DNA of 64,000 nt, taken from Sagittula sp. P11. GTDB lineage: Bacteria; Pseudomonadota; Alphaproteobacteria; Rhodobacterales; Rhodobacteraceae. Positions 8,690-18,302 of the stretch are shown here, piece by piece (position 1 is the stretch's first letter; each line of letters opens with the position of its first letter). A program made the translations under genes and the position numbers. Under the pieces are notes generated by a model. The model searched no databases, was not told the DNA's origin, and worked only from the letters and a program-made list of their open reading frames with translations. The DNA is taken from the NCBI RefSeq assembly GCF_002814095.1, contig NZ_CP021913.1:4470501-4534500 (forward strand), in the 5' to 3' direction.

Positions 8690-10204
8690 ATGAAAGCCTC
8701 CGTCTTCGATCAGGGCGCCTTTGCGCCATGCCCCGCGCCGTTCAACCTTGCCGCGCATGTTCTGGCCGCGGGTGCGCTGACCCCGGACAAGATCGCGCTG
8801 TCGGTGGTCCGGCCCACGGGCGCGCAACGCTGGTCCTACGGGCGGCTGATCGCGGCGGTGCGCGGAACGGCAACCGGGCTGATCCAGGCGGGCCTTCGCC
8901 CCGGCGACGTGCTGCTGATGCGGCTGGGGAACACGGTGGATTTCCCGATCGCCTACCTTGGCGCGATTGCCGCGGGCGTGGTCCCGGTGCCGTCCTCCTC
9001 GCAGCTGACCGCGCCGGAGGTGCAGAAGATCCTCGACCATCTGTCGCCGGCGGCGATCCTGAGGGCGGAGGGCGTGCCCTGCCCCGGGACCACCGTGCCG
9101 GTCTTCGGGCCCGATCTCTACGAGGGCTGGCACGATCTGCCGCCCGCCGATTATGCCATGGGCGATCCGGAGCGGCTGGCCTACATCGTCTACACCTCCG
9201 GCACCTCCGGCACGCCGCGCGCCGTGGGCCATGCGCACCGGGCGATCTGGGCGCGGCAGATGATGATGGAGGGCTGGTACGGGCTGGGGCCCGAGGACCG
9301 GCTGCTGCACGCGGGCGCCTTCAACTGGACCTTCACGCTGGGCACCGGGCTGATGGACCCCTGGACCATGGGGGCCACGGCGCTGATCCCCGCGGCGGGC
9401 ACCGATGCGGCGCAGCTGCCGCTGCTGATGAAGCGCAACGATGCGACGATTTTTGCAGCCGCGCCGGGCGTTTACAGGCAGATCCTCAAGTTCCCCGTGG
9501 TGCCGATGCCGCGCCTCCGGCACGGTCTGGCGGCGGGCGAGAAGCTGTCGGAGGCGATCCGGGACGGCTGGCGCGCCGCGACGGGGACGGAGATATTCGA
9601 GGCCTACGGCATGTCGGAATGTTCGACCTTCATCTCCAACGCGCCGGCGCGGCCCTCCGCCCCCGGCACGCTGGGCCGTCCGCAGGCGGGCCGTCACCTT
9701 GCCATCGTCGACGAGGCGGGCGTGCCGGTCGACCGGGGCACACCCGGCACCATCGCCATCCACCGCGACGACCCGGGGCTGATGCTGGGGTACGTGGGCG
9801 CGGAGGAGGCCACAGCGGAGAAGTTCACCGGCGACTGGTTCATGACCGGCGACCTTGGCGCGATGGACGAAGACGACCAGATCTCCTACCTCGGGCGGTC
9901 GGACGACATGATGAACGCGGGCGGCTACCGGGTCTCTCCCCTTGAGGTGGAGGCGGCGCTGGCAGGACTGCCGGGGGTGATTGAACTGGCGGTCACGGAC
10001 CTGCAGGTGAAGGACGACGTGCGGGTGATCGCGGCCTTCTACACGGCGTCCGACGAGCTGGACGAAGAGGCGTTGAAGGCCGCGGCGGCGGAGCGGCTGG
10101 CGCGTTACAAGTGTCCGCGCACCTTCATCCGGCTGGACGCCCTGCCCCGCAATCCCAACGGCAAGCTGATCCGCAAGGCGCTGCGACGGCCCGATCCGGC
10201 GTGA
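8690..10204 (+). CDS. AMP-dependent acyl/aryl-CoA synthetase
   Basis: 504 residues of the adenylate-forming family: it would activate a carboxylic acid with ATP and join it to CoA. The P-loop is YTSGTSGTPRA near residue 166 (Ser where Thr is usual), A5 is FEAYGMSEC near 302, A7/A8 is TGDLGAMDE then GRSDDMMNAGGYRVSP near 405, and A10 PRNPNGKLIRKAL at the C-terminus holds the adenylation lysine. The ATG at 8690 was chosen because the frame upstream runs into the divergent regulator. The overall pattern resembles benzoate- or acetate-type ligases; the substrate is not determined. Confidence 0.88.
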   Translation: MKASVFDQGAFAPCPAPFNLAAHVLAAGALTPDKIALSVVRPTGAQRWSYGRLIAAVRGTATGLIQAGLRPGDVLLMRLGNTVDFPIAYLGAIAAGVVPVPSSSQLTAPEVQKILDHLSPAAILRAEGVPCPGTTVPVFGPDLYEGWHDLPPADYAMGDPERLAYIVYTSGTSGTPRAVGHAHRAIWARQMMMEGWYGLGPEDRLLHAGAFNWTFTLGTGLMDPWTMGATALIPAAGTDAAQLPLLMKRNDATIFAAAPGVYRQILKFPVVPMPRLRHGLAAGEKLSEAIRDGWRAATGTEIFEAYGMSECSTFISNAPARPSAPGTLGRPQAGRHLAIVDEAGVPVDRGTPGTIAIHRDDPGLMLGYVGAEEATAEKFTGDWFMTGDLGAMDEDDQISYLGRSDDMMNAGGYRVSPLEVEAALAGLPGVIELAVTDLQVKDDVRVIAAFYTASDELDEEALKAAAAERLARYKCPRTFIRLDALPRNPNGKLIRKALRRPDPA

Positions 10205-10296
10205 CCGCGCGCCCCTCGGGGCCGTGACACGGCGCCGTGCAACGCGGTCTCGCCACCGCGGTGCGTGGCTGCTAAGAGACCGGGACTGGAGGTCTC

Positions 10297-10941
10297 ATGG
10301 TACAACTCGATATCTTTTCCGACCCGATCTGCCCGTGGTGCTACATCGGCAAGGCCTATCTCGACCGGGCGCTCGAGGCGCATCCCGATCACCCGTTCCG
10401 CATCCGCTGGCTGCCGTTCATGCTGAACCCGGCAATGCCGCAGGAAGGGATGGACCGGCGGGAATACCTCGAAGGCAAGTTCGGCGGACAGGAGGGCGCG
10501 GTGAAGGCCTACCTGCCGGTGGAGGAGCACGCGAAGAAGGCCGGCCTGACGATCAACCTCGACCGGATCGCGCGTACGCCGTCCACCATCGACGCGCAGC
10601 GGCTGATCCACTGGGCGGGGATCGAGGGGCGGCAGACGCCCGTCGTCTCGGCGCTGTTCCGGGCTTATTTCGTCGACGGCCGCGACATCGGCGACCGCGA
10701 GACGCTGGCCGACATCGCCGACAGCATGGGCATGGACGCGGCGTTGGTCATGCGGCTGATGAACTCCGACTCGGACCGCAAGGAGATCGTCGAGCAGGAC
10801 GCCACGGCGCGCGGGATGGGCGTGACCTCCGTCCCGACCTTCGTGGTGGCGCAGAAACATGCCGTGCCGGGTGCGCAGCCGCCGGAGCTTTGGGCGAAGG
10901 TGATCGAAGAGCTGCGCAGCGGGGCCGACCCGAGCGCGTGA
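10297..10941 (+). CDS. DsbA-family oxidoreductase, FrnE type
   Basis: 214 residues, cytoplasmic (no signal). The thioredoxin-like fold begins with DIFSDPICPWCYIGK, where CPWC is the redox pair, and ends with GVTSVPTFVV holding the cis-proline. Between them is the helical insert typical of FrnE and 2-hydroxychromene-2-carboxylate isomerase relatives. Its role may be oxidative-stress disulfide chemistry or glutathione-dependent isomerisation. The stop overlaps the start of the next gene (TGATG), implying coupled translation with the K+ channel. Confidence 0.87.
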   Translation: MVQLDIFSDPICPWCYIGKAYLDRALEAHPDHPFRIRWLPFMLNPAMPQEGMDRREYLEGKFGGQEGAVKAYLPVEEHAKKAGLTINLDRIARTPSTIDAQRLIHWAGIEGRQTPVVSALFRAYFVDGRDIGDRETLADIADSMGMDAALVMRLMNSDSDRKEIVEQDATARGMGVTSVPTFVVAQKHAVPGAQPPELWAKVIEELRSGADPSA

Positions 10942-11291
10942 TGCAGAAGCTGCGCTGGCTTACCCTGATCCTGACGCTGGCGGCGATCATCGCCACCGGC
11001 ACGGTGTTCTTCCACCGGGTCGAGGGCTGGAGCTGGCTGGACAGCTATTTCTTCACCGTGGTGACGCTGTCGACCGTGGGCTACGGTGAGCTTGTTCCCG
11101 CCACCGCCGTCGGCAAGATCGGCACCACGGTGTTCATCCTCGTGGGTCTGGGGATTTTCGCGGTTGCGATCCAGCAGTTCGGGCAATACGCCATGCGCAA
11201 GCGCGAGGAGCACACGGAATGGCTGATCGCGCGGCTCGACACCACCGAAGAGAATGCTGCCAATGATGATGATCCGCCGGACCGCCGCTGA
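10941..11291 (+). CDS. Two-helix potassium channel protein
   Basis: 116 residues: helix one LTLILTLAAIIATGTVFF, a pore loop with selectivity filter TVGYGE, and helix two TVFILVGLGIFAVAI, followed by a charged cytosolic tail with no RCK/TrkA-N domain. This is the minimal KcsA-like Ion_trans_2 layout and would form a tetrameric K+ pore. The start overlaps the FrnE-like gene. The next gene begins 18 bases downstream, so all three may share a transcript. Confidence 0.88.
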   Translation: MQKLRWLTLILTLAAIIATGTVFFHRVEGWSWLDSYFFTVVTLSTVGYGELVPATAVGKIGTTVFILVGLGIFAVAIQQFGQYAMRKREEHTEWLIARLDTTEENAANDDDPPDRR

Positions 11292-11309
11292 CGCCTGCGA
11301 GGTGGCGGC

Positions 11310-12560
11310 ATGACGTCCCGTCCCGAAGCGCCTCAGGCGCCCGCAACACCTGCCACGCCCGATTACGTCATGCCGGGGCGGTTGGAGTTCGTCACGATGA
11401 TGGCGATGCTCACCGCGATGGTTGCCTTTTCCATAGACGGGATGATGCCCGCCCTGCCCGAGATCGCGAGCGACCTCAGCCCCGACTCGCCCAATGCCGC
11501 GCAACTGGTGCTGACCACCTTCGTGCTGGGGCTGGGCATCGGCACGCTGTTCACCGGGCCGCTGTCGGACCGCTTCGGACGCAAGCCGGTGATCGTCGCG
11601 GGCGTGGCGGTCTACGTTCTGGCGGCGCTGGCCTCGGTGCTGTCGGACAGCCTGTGGTGGCTGCTTGCCACGCGCATGCTGCAGGGGCTGGGCGCCGCAG
11701 GGCCGCGCGTGGTGGTGATGGCCGTGACGCGCGACCTTTACGAAGGGCGCGGCATGGCGCAGATCATGTCCTTCGTGATGATCGTCTTTGCGCTGGTGCC
11801 CGCCATGGCGCCGCTTCTGGGCCAGCAGATCATCCGCGTCTGGGAATGGCACATGATCTTCGTGGCCGCGGCGATCTTCGGGGTGGCTGCAGCGACCTGG
11901 GTGACGATCCGCCTGCCCGAGACCCTGCCGAAGTCCCGGCGCCGCCCGTTCCGCCCGCGGCAGATCCGTGCGGCGCTGACGGAGATGATGGCGCTGCCCG
12001 ACGTGCGGCTGCCGATCGTCGTGCTGACGCTGACCTTTGCCTGCCTGTTCTCGGTGATTTCCTCGATCCAGCCGATCTATTCGGTCTGGCTGGACCGGGC
12101 CGAGACCTTCCCGCTGTGGTTCTGCCTGACGGCAATCCTGGCCGCCTCGTCGAGCTACGTGAACGCGAGGCTCGTGGTGCGGCTGGGGATGCGGCGGCTG
12201 ATCAACTCCATCCTCTACGTGCAGATCGTGGCGAGCGTCGGGATGCTGGTGCTGCTCGTGCTGAACCCCGGCGCGCTGGTGCTGTTCGTGGCCTTCCTCG
12301 TCTGGCAGCAGGTGCAGTTTTTCCAGGCCGGGCTGACCATCGGCAACCTCAACGCCATCGCCATGTCGCCCATGGGCCATATCGCGGGGACCGCCGCTTC
12401 GGTCATCAGCGCGCTGGCGACCGTGGCCTCCGTTGTCCTGGCGATTCCCATCGGGCTCTTGTTCAACGGCACGCCGGTGCCGCTGGTGGGCGGGGTGCTG
12501 ATCTATGCCACGCTGGGCCTGCTCGTCATGCGCAGGCTGCGCCACCTCGAGGACGCCTGA
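11310..12560 (+). CDS. MFS multidrug efflux transporter, Bcr/CflA type
   Basis: 416 residues with about 12 membrane helices. Diagnostic signs are DGMMPALPEIASDL in helix one, GPLSDRFGRKPVI (motif A) between helices two and three, and GPRVVVMAVTRDLYEGRGMA (motif C-like), the pattern of the Bcr/CflA drug-proton antiporters. It would expel drugs or small metabolites across the inner membrane. It follows the K+ channel by 18 bases and converges with the chemoreceptor gene, 32 bases between stops. Confidence 0.88.
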   Translation: MTSRPEAPQAPATPATPDYVMPGRLEFVTMMAMLTAMVAFSIDGMMPALPEIASDLSPDSPNAAQLVLTTFVLGLGIGTLFTGPLSDRFGRKPVIVAGVAVYVLAALASVLSDSLWWLLATRMLQGLGAAGPRVVVMAVTRDLYEGRGMAQIMSFVMIVFALVPAMAPLLGQQIIRVWEWHMIFVAAAIFGVAAATWVTIRLPETLPKSRRRPFRPRQIRAALTEMMALPDVRLPIVVLTLTFACLFSVISSIQPIYSVWLDRAETFPLWFCLTAILAASSSYVNARLVVRLGMRRLINSILYVQIVASVGMLVLLVLNPGALVLFVAFLVWQQVQFFQAGLTIGNLNAIAMSPMGHIAGTAASVISALATVASVVLAIPIGLLFNGTPVPLVGGVLIYATLGLLVMRRLRHLEDA

Positions 12561-12592
12561 CGCGGGGCGCGCCTGCAGGGCTGTCCGGCGCT

Positions 12593-14164
12593 TCAGGGCG
12601 CTGGACCGGTCCGGTCCGGCGATGCCCGGTCGTCGGGGTCGTTCAGGTCGTCCTCGGAGAAGGTGAAAGCCTCCATGTCGCAGGACAGTTTCCTTGAGGA
12701 GACGGTCATACGGCGGCTCATTCCGGCAAGCCGTTCGCCCATGGCGGCGGCCTGCCGGGTCCGGTCGTTGGTGCTGCGCACCATCTCGTGCAGTTGTGAA
12801 AGCGCGCCCGCCTGTTCAGCGTTGCGGTTGGAGATCGAGGCGGTGAGGTCGCTGGCGCGGGAGATCTGGTCCTTGATCTCCTGCAGGCGCTGACCCACGG
12901 CATCCACCAGTTCCGCGCCGCTGCTGACCTGACGGGTGCTGTCATGGATCAGCTGACGGATGCCGCTGGCCGCCTCCGACGTGCTTTTCGCCAGTTGCCG
13001 CACCTCTGCCGCGACGACGGCGAACCCCTTGCCCGCCTCTCCGGCGCGCGCCGCCTCCACCCCGGCGTTGAGCGCCAGAAGGTTGGTCTGGAAGGAGACG
13101 TCGTCGATCAGGTCGACGATGGATTCGATCTGGCGGGAGCCTTCCTCGATGGCACGCATGGCGGCGATGGCGGCGGCGGTGACCTCGCTACCGTTGACGG
13201 CGCTGTCGCGCGCCTCTCCGGAGCTGCGGGCGGCGTCGCGCGCCTGTTCGGCGGTCCTCGACAGCACGTCGACCAGCGTTTCCGTGGCGGCGGTCATCTC
13301 TGCCAGCGCGCGGGACTGCACCTCTGACAGGGCGGCGAGGTCGTTCATGGTGTGCGACAGGCTTTGCGAGTCGGTCGAAAAGCCGCCGACCACGTCGCTG
13401 GCGCTGGCGAAGGCCTCCCGCAGGGTGCCGACGGTCATGTTGAATTCGGAGCGCAGCACCTCGTACTGCGCGGGAAAGGGACCCTGGATACCGAAGCAGA
13501 GGTCGCGCCCGGCCAGTCGGCTGAGGGCGATGCGCATCTCCTCGATCACCCGGCTGGCGGCCTGATGCGCGGCCTGAACCTCCAGCCGGGCGTCTTCGGC
13601 CATCTGCGTGCCGATCTCCAACTCACGCGATTTTCTGCGGATCTGCGCGAGGCTGGCGTTGCGGTCGCGGGCGGCAAGGCCCAGCACGACGCCCTCCAGC
13701 ACGACGATGCCGCCATGCAGCGCGGTGCGCGCGAGGTTGGTCGTCAGCTCTGCCGTGGGATAGACCAGCGCCGGGAGCGCCACGGTGAGCAGCAGGTGAT
13801 GCAGCGCCGTGATGGCGCAGGCGTAGATCAGCACGTCGATCCGCCCCGGGATCGCGATCACCGCCAGCAGCACGAAGAACAGCATGTGCGTGTCGATCTG
13901 GAACGGGTGCCCGGTGAAGACGGCGGTCATCATCATCGCCTGCCCCATGAGCGCCGTGGCCATCACGTAGTCGCGCAGACCCGAGGACATCGCGGTTCCC
14001 AGAACCATCGCCACACCCAGCGCGAGCGTCCCCATGAGCGCCGGCACGAAAGATGTCCCGGCGTAGAGGCTGGCGAGCGGGATCAGCGGCAAGAGCAGCG
14101 CGCTGACGGCGAGGCGGCGCGCCGGGAAGTCCGGCCGCCGGGCCCATGTGGCGAGGGAAGTCAT
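12593..14164 (-). CDS. Methyl-accepting chemotaxis protein
   Basis: 523 residues. The N-terminal half holds five or six hydrophobic segments (residues about 14-175), an integral-membrane sensor rather than a periplasmic one. A coiled-coil and HAMP-like linker follows, then the signalling domain with the hairpin tip [38 protein letters not shown] (residues about 365-405) that contacts CheW and CheA. The ATG at 14164 has GGAG eight bases upstream. It begins one base after the stop of the small membrane protein, so the two are one operon. The ligand is unknown. Confidence 0.9.
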   Translation of the reverse strand: MTSLATWARRPDFPARRLAVSALLLPLIPLASLYAGTSFVPALMGTLALGVAMVLGTAMSSGLRDYVMATALMGQAMMMTAVFTGHPFQIDTHMLFFVLLAVIAIPGRIDVLIYACAITALHHLLLTVALPALVYPTAELTTNLARTALHGGIVVLEGVVLGLAARDRNASLAQIRRKSRELEIGTQMAEDARLEVQAAHQAASRVIEEMRIALSRLAGRDLCFGIQGPFPAQYEVLRSEFNMTVGTLREAFASASDVVGGFSTDSQSLSHTMNDLAALSEVQSRALAEMTAATETLVDVLSRTAEQARDAARSSGEARDSAVNGSEVTAAAIAAMRAIEEGSRQIESIVDLIDDVSFQTNLLALNAGVEAARAGEAGKGFAVVAAEVRQLAKSTSEAASGIRQLIHDSTRQVSSGAELVDAVGQRLQEIKDQISRASDLTASISNRNAEQAGALSQLHEMVRSTNDRTRQAAAMGERLAGMSRRMTVSSRKLSCDMEAFTFSEDDLNDPDDRASPDRTGPAP

Positions 14165-14165
14165 C

Positions 14166-14492
14166 TCAGGACACTCCGCAGAACCGGGCGAGCTGCCCGC
14201 CATCGACCAGCGCCCAGGCCCCCTTACGTCGAAGGCTGTCGGCGGGCACAGTGCCGTCGAAGACCGCCAGGGCGGCCAGCCTGTGCGGCGGCCAGGGCGT
14301 GAGCCTGCGCCCGCCCGCTGCGTCCACCATGCCCCCGGCCCCCGTGGACCACGGCGCGGCGATCACCACCACCGGTGCCCCGTCGCGCGGTGGCAGGGCC
14401 GAGACCGTCACCACCAGCGCCGCGCCGGTCACGAGGACAAGCATCGCCACAAGCAGCGCTATTCCGGCGATTTGTCGAACGAGGCTTCTCAT
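14166..14492 (-). CDS. Small membrane-anchored protein upstream of the chemoreceptor
   Basis: 108 residues. One N-terminal hydrophobic helix ([19 protein letters not shown]) anchors a short, Ala/Gly-rich, mostly hydrophobic domain that ends CGVS. No family recognised. It is transcribed first in a two-gene operon with the chemoreceptor, with one base between its stop and the next start. A role tied to receptor assembly is a guess from position. Confidence 0.6.
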   Translation of the reverse strand: MRSLVRQIAGIALLVAMLVLVTGAALVVTVSALPPRDGAPVVVIAAPWSTGAGGMVDAAGGRRLTPWPPHRLAALAVFDGTVPADSLRRKGAWALVDGGQLARFCGVS

Positions 14493-14516
14493 CCAGCCTG
14501 CCTAGGGCAAGGGAGA

Positions 14517-14532
14517 TTAACCGCCGTTTAAC
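14517..14532. promoter_or_regulatory. CtrA-like binding site TTAA-N7-TTAAC
   Basis: A perfect match to the CtrA consensus, TTAACCGCCGTTTAAC, 25 bases upstream of the small membrane protein/chemoreceptor operon (minus strand) and 190 bases upstream of icd (plus strand). CtrA is known to control motility and chemotaxis genes in Rhodobacterales. The short distance to the minus-strand ATG means the start may lie a little downstream of where I place it, or the message may be leaderless. Confidence 0.55.
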
Positions 14533-14721
14533 GCCTCCGGATTTATCCCTAAATTTCAGGTATTTAAAAACTGCCGCAAATGCGTGCAGGGCTTGCCTGA
14601 ACTGCCTGTCGCGGGGCCGCAGGCTGGATGTTTTTTCGGTATGCCACTGTATACTTCATTCACGTGCAACGTCCCATGCGTTAGACAGCGGACAAACGAC
14701 TCATCGCAGAGGGGAAAGCCG

Positions 14722-15936
14722 ATGACCCGTATCAAGGTCGACAACCCGATCGTGGAAATGGACGGCGACGAGATGACCCGCATCATGTGGGCCTTCATCA
14801 AGGAAAAGCTGATCCTGCCGTACCTCGACCTGGACCTGCTGTACTACGACCTGGGGATCGAGGAGCGCGACAGGACCGACGACCAGGTGACCATCGACGC
14901 CGCCGAGAAGACCAAGGAGGTGGGCGTCGCGGTCAAATGCGCGACGATCACCCCGGACGAGCAGCGGGTCGAGGAATTCGGCCTGAAGAAGATGTGGAAG
15001 TCGCCCAACGGCACGATCCGCAACATCCTGGGCGGCGTGGTCTTCCGCCAGCCGATCATCTGCCGCAACGTGCCGCGGCTGGTGCCGGGCTGGACCTCGC
15101 CCATCGTGGTGGGCCGCCATGCCTTCGGCGACCAGTACAAGGCGACGGATTTCCATTTCCCCTCGGCCGGCAAGCTGACGATGAAATGGGAAGGCGCGAA
15201 CGGCGAGGTGATCGAGCGCGAGGTCTACGATGCGCCCGGCGCCGGGGTCTACATGGGCATGTACAACCAGGACGAGTCGATCCGCGACTTTGCCCGGGCG
15301 TCGCTGAACTACGGTCTGACGCTGGGCTGGCCGGTGTACCTGTCGACCAAGAACACCATCCTCAAGGCCTATGACGGGCGGTTCAAGGACCTCTTCCAGG
15401 AGATCTACGAGGCCGAGTTCGCCGAGAAGTTCAAGGAAGCGGGCATCTGGTACGAGCACCGGCTGATCGACGACATGGTGGCCTGCGCGCTGAAGTGGAA
15501 CGGCAAGTTCGTCTGGGCCTGCAAGAACTACGACGGCGACGTGCAGTCGGACACGGTGGCGCAGGGATTCGGCTCGCTCGGGATGATGACCTCGCAGCTG
15601 ATGACGCCGGACGGCCGGATCGTCGAGGCGGAGGCGGCGCATGGCACGGTGACGCGGCACTACCGCCAGCACCAGAAGGGCGAGGCGACCTCCACCAACT
15701 CCATCGCGTCGATCTATGCCTGGACCGGCGGGCTGAAGCACCGCGCGAAGCTGGACGACAACGTGGCGCTGCGGGCGTTTGCCGAGACGCTGGAGCGGGT
15801 GATCGTCGAGACGGTCGAGGCCGGGTTCATGACCAAGGACCTCGCGCTGCTTGTGGGCCCGGACCAGGGCTGGCTGACAACGATGGGTTTCCTCGAGAAG
15901 GTCGACGAGCGTCTGAACAAGGCGCTGATGGGCTGA
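14722..15936 (+). CDS. icd: NADP-dependent isocitrate dehydrogenase
   Basis: 404 residues of the eukaryote-like, homodimeric IDH class; converts isocitrate to 2-oxoglutarate and CO2 with NADP in the TCA cycle. Opening [20 protein letters not shown] and later [13 protein letters not shown], the metal-binding DDMVA and YDGDVQSD, and [10 protein letters not shown] are all family signatures. The ATG at 14722 has AGAGGGG upstream; an in-frame ATG at 14584 lies in the leader. Possible promoter elements include TATACT at 14650-14655 without a clear -35. Converges with the glycosyltransferase gene. Confidence 0.96.
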   Translation: MTRIKVDNPIVEMDGDEMTRIMWAFIKEKLILPYLDLDLLYYDLGIEERDRTDDQVTIDAAEKTKEVGVAVKCATITPDEQRVEEFGLKKMWKSPNGTIRNILGGVVFRQPIICRNVPRLVPGWTSPIVVGRHAFGDQYKATDFHFPSAGKLTMKWEGANGEVIEREVYDAPGAGVYMGMYNQDESIRDFARASLNYGLTLGWPVYLSTKNTILKAYDGRFKDLFQEIYEAEFAEKFKEAGIWYEHRLIDDMVACALKWNGKFVWACKNYDGDVQSDTVAQGFGSLGMMTSQLMTPDGRIVEAEAAHGTVTRHYRQHQKGEATSTNSIASIYAWTGGLKHRAKLDDNVALRAFAETLERVIVETVEAGFMTKDLALLVGPDQGWLTTMGFLEKVDERLNKALMG

Positions 15937-16010
15937 GGGCCGGGATGTCGGCGCGCTGGCAGCGCGCCGGTTGGTCCGTTATATCGCCGCGCTGGCGCGC
16001 GCCGATCCGC

Positions 16011-16062
16011 CGGGGGGCTGCCGCCCCCGGACCCCCCGCAGGTATTTGGGCCAAGATGAAGG
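16011..16062 (+). repeat. Dispersed intergenic repeat, copy 1
   Basis: GC-rich self-complementary stretch (GGGGGGCTGCCGCCCCC) followed by GGTATTTGGGCCAAGATGAAGG. The same AAGATGAA / TTCATCTTGG(C) core next to a GGTATTT and a G/C run recurs at 56155-56210 and 62885-62931 in inverse orientation. Here it sits between the convergent icd and glycosyltransferase genes, followed by a small GGACC-TTTG-GGTCC hairpin (16067-16080), so it may help end transcription. Confidence 0.6.
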
Positions 16063-16111
16063 CGATGGACCTTTGGGTCCGGGGTGGGGTTTCCTGGTTT
16101 GGGGTCCGGGG

Positions 16112-16978
16112 TCAGCCCTGGCCGAAGAAGCGGTCGGGCAGCTCGGTCCGGAAGGGCAGTTTCAGGGCGCGGGTCTTGACCACGCTGAAGCGGTCGAGGC
16201 GGGCCGGTTTGACCGAGAGGGTTGCATGGGCCTGCGGTTCGGCCTCTTCCCATGGCAGCTGCGGCTTGGCCTCGAAGGTTTCGTAGAATTTCCGGGCGTC
16301 TTCGCCGGCCTCCTGCCAGCCGCCGCCGGGCAGGCCCTTGCCGGGGGCGTTGGCCACCGCCATGCGGATCGCGTTGCCATCGTCGAGCACCGCGCGGTTG
16401 GCGTATTTCAGGTGCGCGAGGTAGACCCCCTGCGGCATGTGGAAGGGGAAGCTGTCGAGCTTGCGGGGGGCGACGCGGGTGCCGTGCAGTTGGAAGCCCA
16501 CGGCGCGGCGGGCGGCCACCGCCTTGGAGTAGTGGCCGGAGAAGGCCAGCGCGCGGCGCGGACCGAAGACCGGGCCATCCTTCAGCGGCGTGTCGCCGGG
16601 GCGTTCGGCAAGGTCGAAGCCCAGGGCCGTGACGACCGGCACGTCGCAGGCGGCCAGCGCGGACCCGAGGCTGTCCCAGCGGTCCGGGTCGATCACCACC
16701 AGTTCGTCGGCATCGGTGCGGATCACCCAGTCGTAGACCTTCGAGAGACCGGCATGGAAACCGTCGAGCATCTCCGCCCGTGCCTTGTCGAAATTGTCGA
16801 AGCCGTCGCGCGGGATGGTGAGCACCGAGGCGCCGGGGCAGATGCGCGCGATCTCCGGATCGGCGCCGTGGGCCACGACGAAGAGGTTACCGGCGCCCAC
16901 ATGGCGGGCGTGATGGGCGTACCAGCGGGACAAAGCCCAATAGTCGCGGTGGACCATGGTCAGGCAGGCAATGTGCAT
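16112..16978 (-). CDS. Glycosyltransferase family 2 protein
   Basis: 288 residues starting MHIACLTMVHRDYW; AAGGGCC lies upstream. The pattern CLTMVHRDYWALSRWYAHH, then DWVIRTDADELVVIDPD with the metal-binding DAD (residues about 88-104), matches the GT2-like group whose catalytic core resembles DUF4422/Glyco_tranf_2_4 proteins found widely in roseobacters, often acting on capsule or exopolysaccharide. An upstream extension of the frame is possible but unsupported. No other polysaccharide genes adjoin it. Confidence 0.75.
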   Translation of the reverse strand: MHIACLTMVHRDYWALSRWYAHHARHVGAGNLFVVAHGADPEIARICPGASVLTIPRDGFDNFDKARAEMLDGFHAGLSKVYDWVIRTDADELVVIDPDRWDSLGSALAACDVPVVTALGFDLAERPGDTPLKDGPVFGPRRALAFSGHYSKAVAARRAVGFQLHGTRVAPRKLDSFPFHMPQGVYLAHLKYANRAVLDDGNAIRMAVANAPGKGLPGGGWQEAGEDARKFYETFEAKPQLPWEEAEPQAHATLSVKPARLDRFSVVKTRALKLPFRTELPDRFFGQG

Positions 16979-17124
16979 GAAGGCCCTTTCGACGCCGTGC
17001 ATCCGTTTCCGCGCCACTGTTTCGCGGCGCGCGGGGAGTTTCAACCGCGCAGCGCCCTGAGTTTGAGCAAACGCACCGGCGTCGTGCAGACCGCGGCACC
17101 CTGCCCCTTGCCCGCGCCGCCGCA

Positions 17125-17769
17125 ATGGGGCATCGGCTGACGATGCCCAGCCTGATGCACCTTCCCCCCGCCGACCGCCACACCCTTTACGAAGACGCGG
17201 TGGGCCTGATCGTCGGCACGCTCCTGATGGCGCTGGCCGTGCAGGCGTTGCGCGCGGGCGGGCTGATCACCGGGCAGATCGCCGGCCTGTCGCTGATCCT
17301 GTCCTATGCGGCGGGATGGTCCTTCGGGGCGGTGTTCTTTGTGCTGAACCTGCCGTTCTACGTGCTGGCGCTCCGCCGGATGGGGGTGAAGTTCACCCTG
17401 AAGACCTTTGCCGCGGTGGCGCTGCTGTCGGTCTTTACCGAGGTGCTGCCGCTGGGGCTGACCGTGACGGCGCTGCAACCCTGGGTGGCGGCGGTGGTCT
17501 TCGGCGTCTTGGGCGGCGTGGCGCTGATCGTGCTTTTCCGGCACGGGGCGACGCTGGGCGGTGTGGGCATCGTGGCGCTGTGGCTGCAGGACACGCGGGG
17601 GATCGCGGCAGGCAACGTGCAGCTTGCCTTCGACCTTTGCGTCTTTGCGCTGGCCTTCGCGCTGTTCCCCTGGGAGGTGGCGGCGACGTCGCTTCTGGGG
17701 GCGGTGATCCTGAACCTGATGATCACCGTGAACCATCGGGGCGACAGGTACATCGCGCGCTCGCGGTAG
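17125..17769 (+). CDS. YitT-family membrane protein
   Basis: 214 residues with five or six membrane helices. The motifs GGLITGQIAGLSLILSY, GAVFFVLNLPFYVLA and GATLGGVGIVALW are those of the YitT (DUF161) family, whose function is not established. Three in-frame ATGs (17125, 17143, 17155) compete for the start; none has a clear ribosome-binding site. It is divergent from the glycosyltransferase. Confidence 0.8.
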   Translation: MGHRLTMPSLMHLPPADRHTLYEDAVGLIVGTLLMALAVQALRAGGLITGQIAGLSLILSYAAGWSFGAVFFVLNLPFYVLALRRMGVKFTLKTFAAVALLSVFTEVLPLGLTVTALQPWVAAVVFGVLGGVALIVLFRHGATLGGVGIVALWLQDTRGIAAGNVQLAFDLCVFALAFALFPWEVAATSLLGAVILNLMITVNHRGDRYIARSR

Positions 17770-17975
17770 GCTTTGCGCATGACTGGCGGGGCGCGGGGTG
17801 CGTGCCGGTCGGGCAGACGCCCCGGACCATCGCATTGAACCATCGGGAAGGCCCCTTGGCCAGCGCGGGGCACGGGAGGTAAGCCGCGCGCTGGCCCTGG
17901 CCGCCGGTCATGGCGGCCCGGGGGCACGCGCCCCTCCCGAGGGAGGAGAAGGGGCGCGGCCTGTGGGCCTGGGCG

Positions 17976-18302
17976 TCAGCCGCGGTCGGTGCTGTCGTCC
18001 GCGGGCTCTTCGGGCAGGAGGCTGTCGGCCTGGGCGATCACCACCTCGTCGGCGTTCAGGAGCCCGTCCGCATCGACATCGGCCTCGTCGAAGACCTCGG
18101 CCTGCACCTCGGGGAAGACCGCCTGGACTTCGGCCAGCGTGACGAAGCCGTCGGCGTCGGCGTCCATCTGCTCCATCACGGCGACATCGGCGCCGGGCAT
18201 GGGGGCATCGGCGCCCATCTCGCCGTCCATCGTGGTGGACTGCGCAAAGGCGGGGAGCGTGAGGGCCGCGAGGGCGGCTGCGGTCAGTGCTGCGGTTTTC
18301 AT
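17976..18302 (-). CDS. Secreted EF-hand calcium-binding protein
   Basis: 108 residues. A signal peptide (MKTAALTAAALAALTLPAFAQ) is followed by two EF-hand loops, DADADGFVTLAE and DVDADGLLNADE, each with the DxDxDG pattern, and an acidic tail. It should bind Ca2+ in the periplasm or outside the cell. AAGGAGG eight bases before the ATG is the strongest ribosome-binding site in the region. It is divergent from the Ser/Thr kinase gene. Confidence 0.85.
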   Translation of the reverse strand: MKTAALTAAALAALTLPAFAQSTTMDGEMGADAPMPGADVAVMEQMDADADGFVTLAEVQAVFPEVQAEVFDEADVDADGLLNADEVVIAQADSLLPEEPADDSTDRG

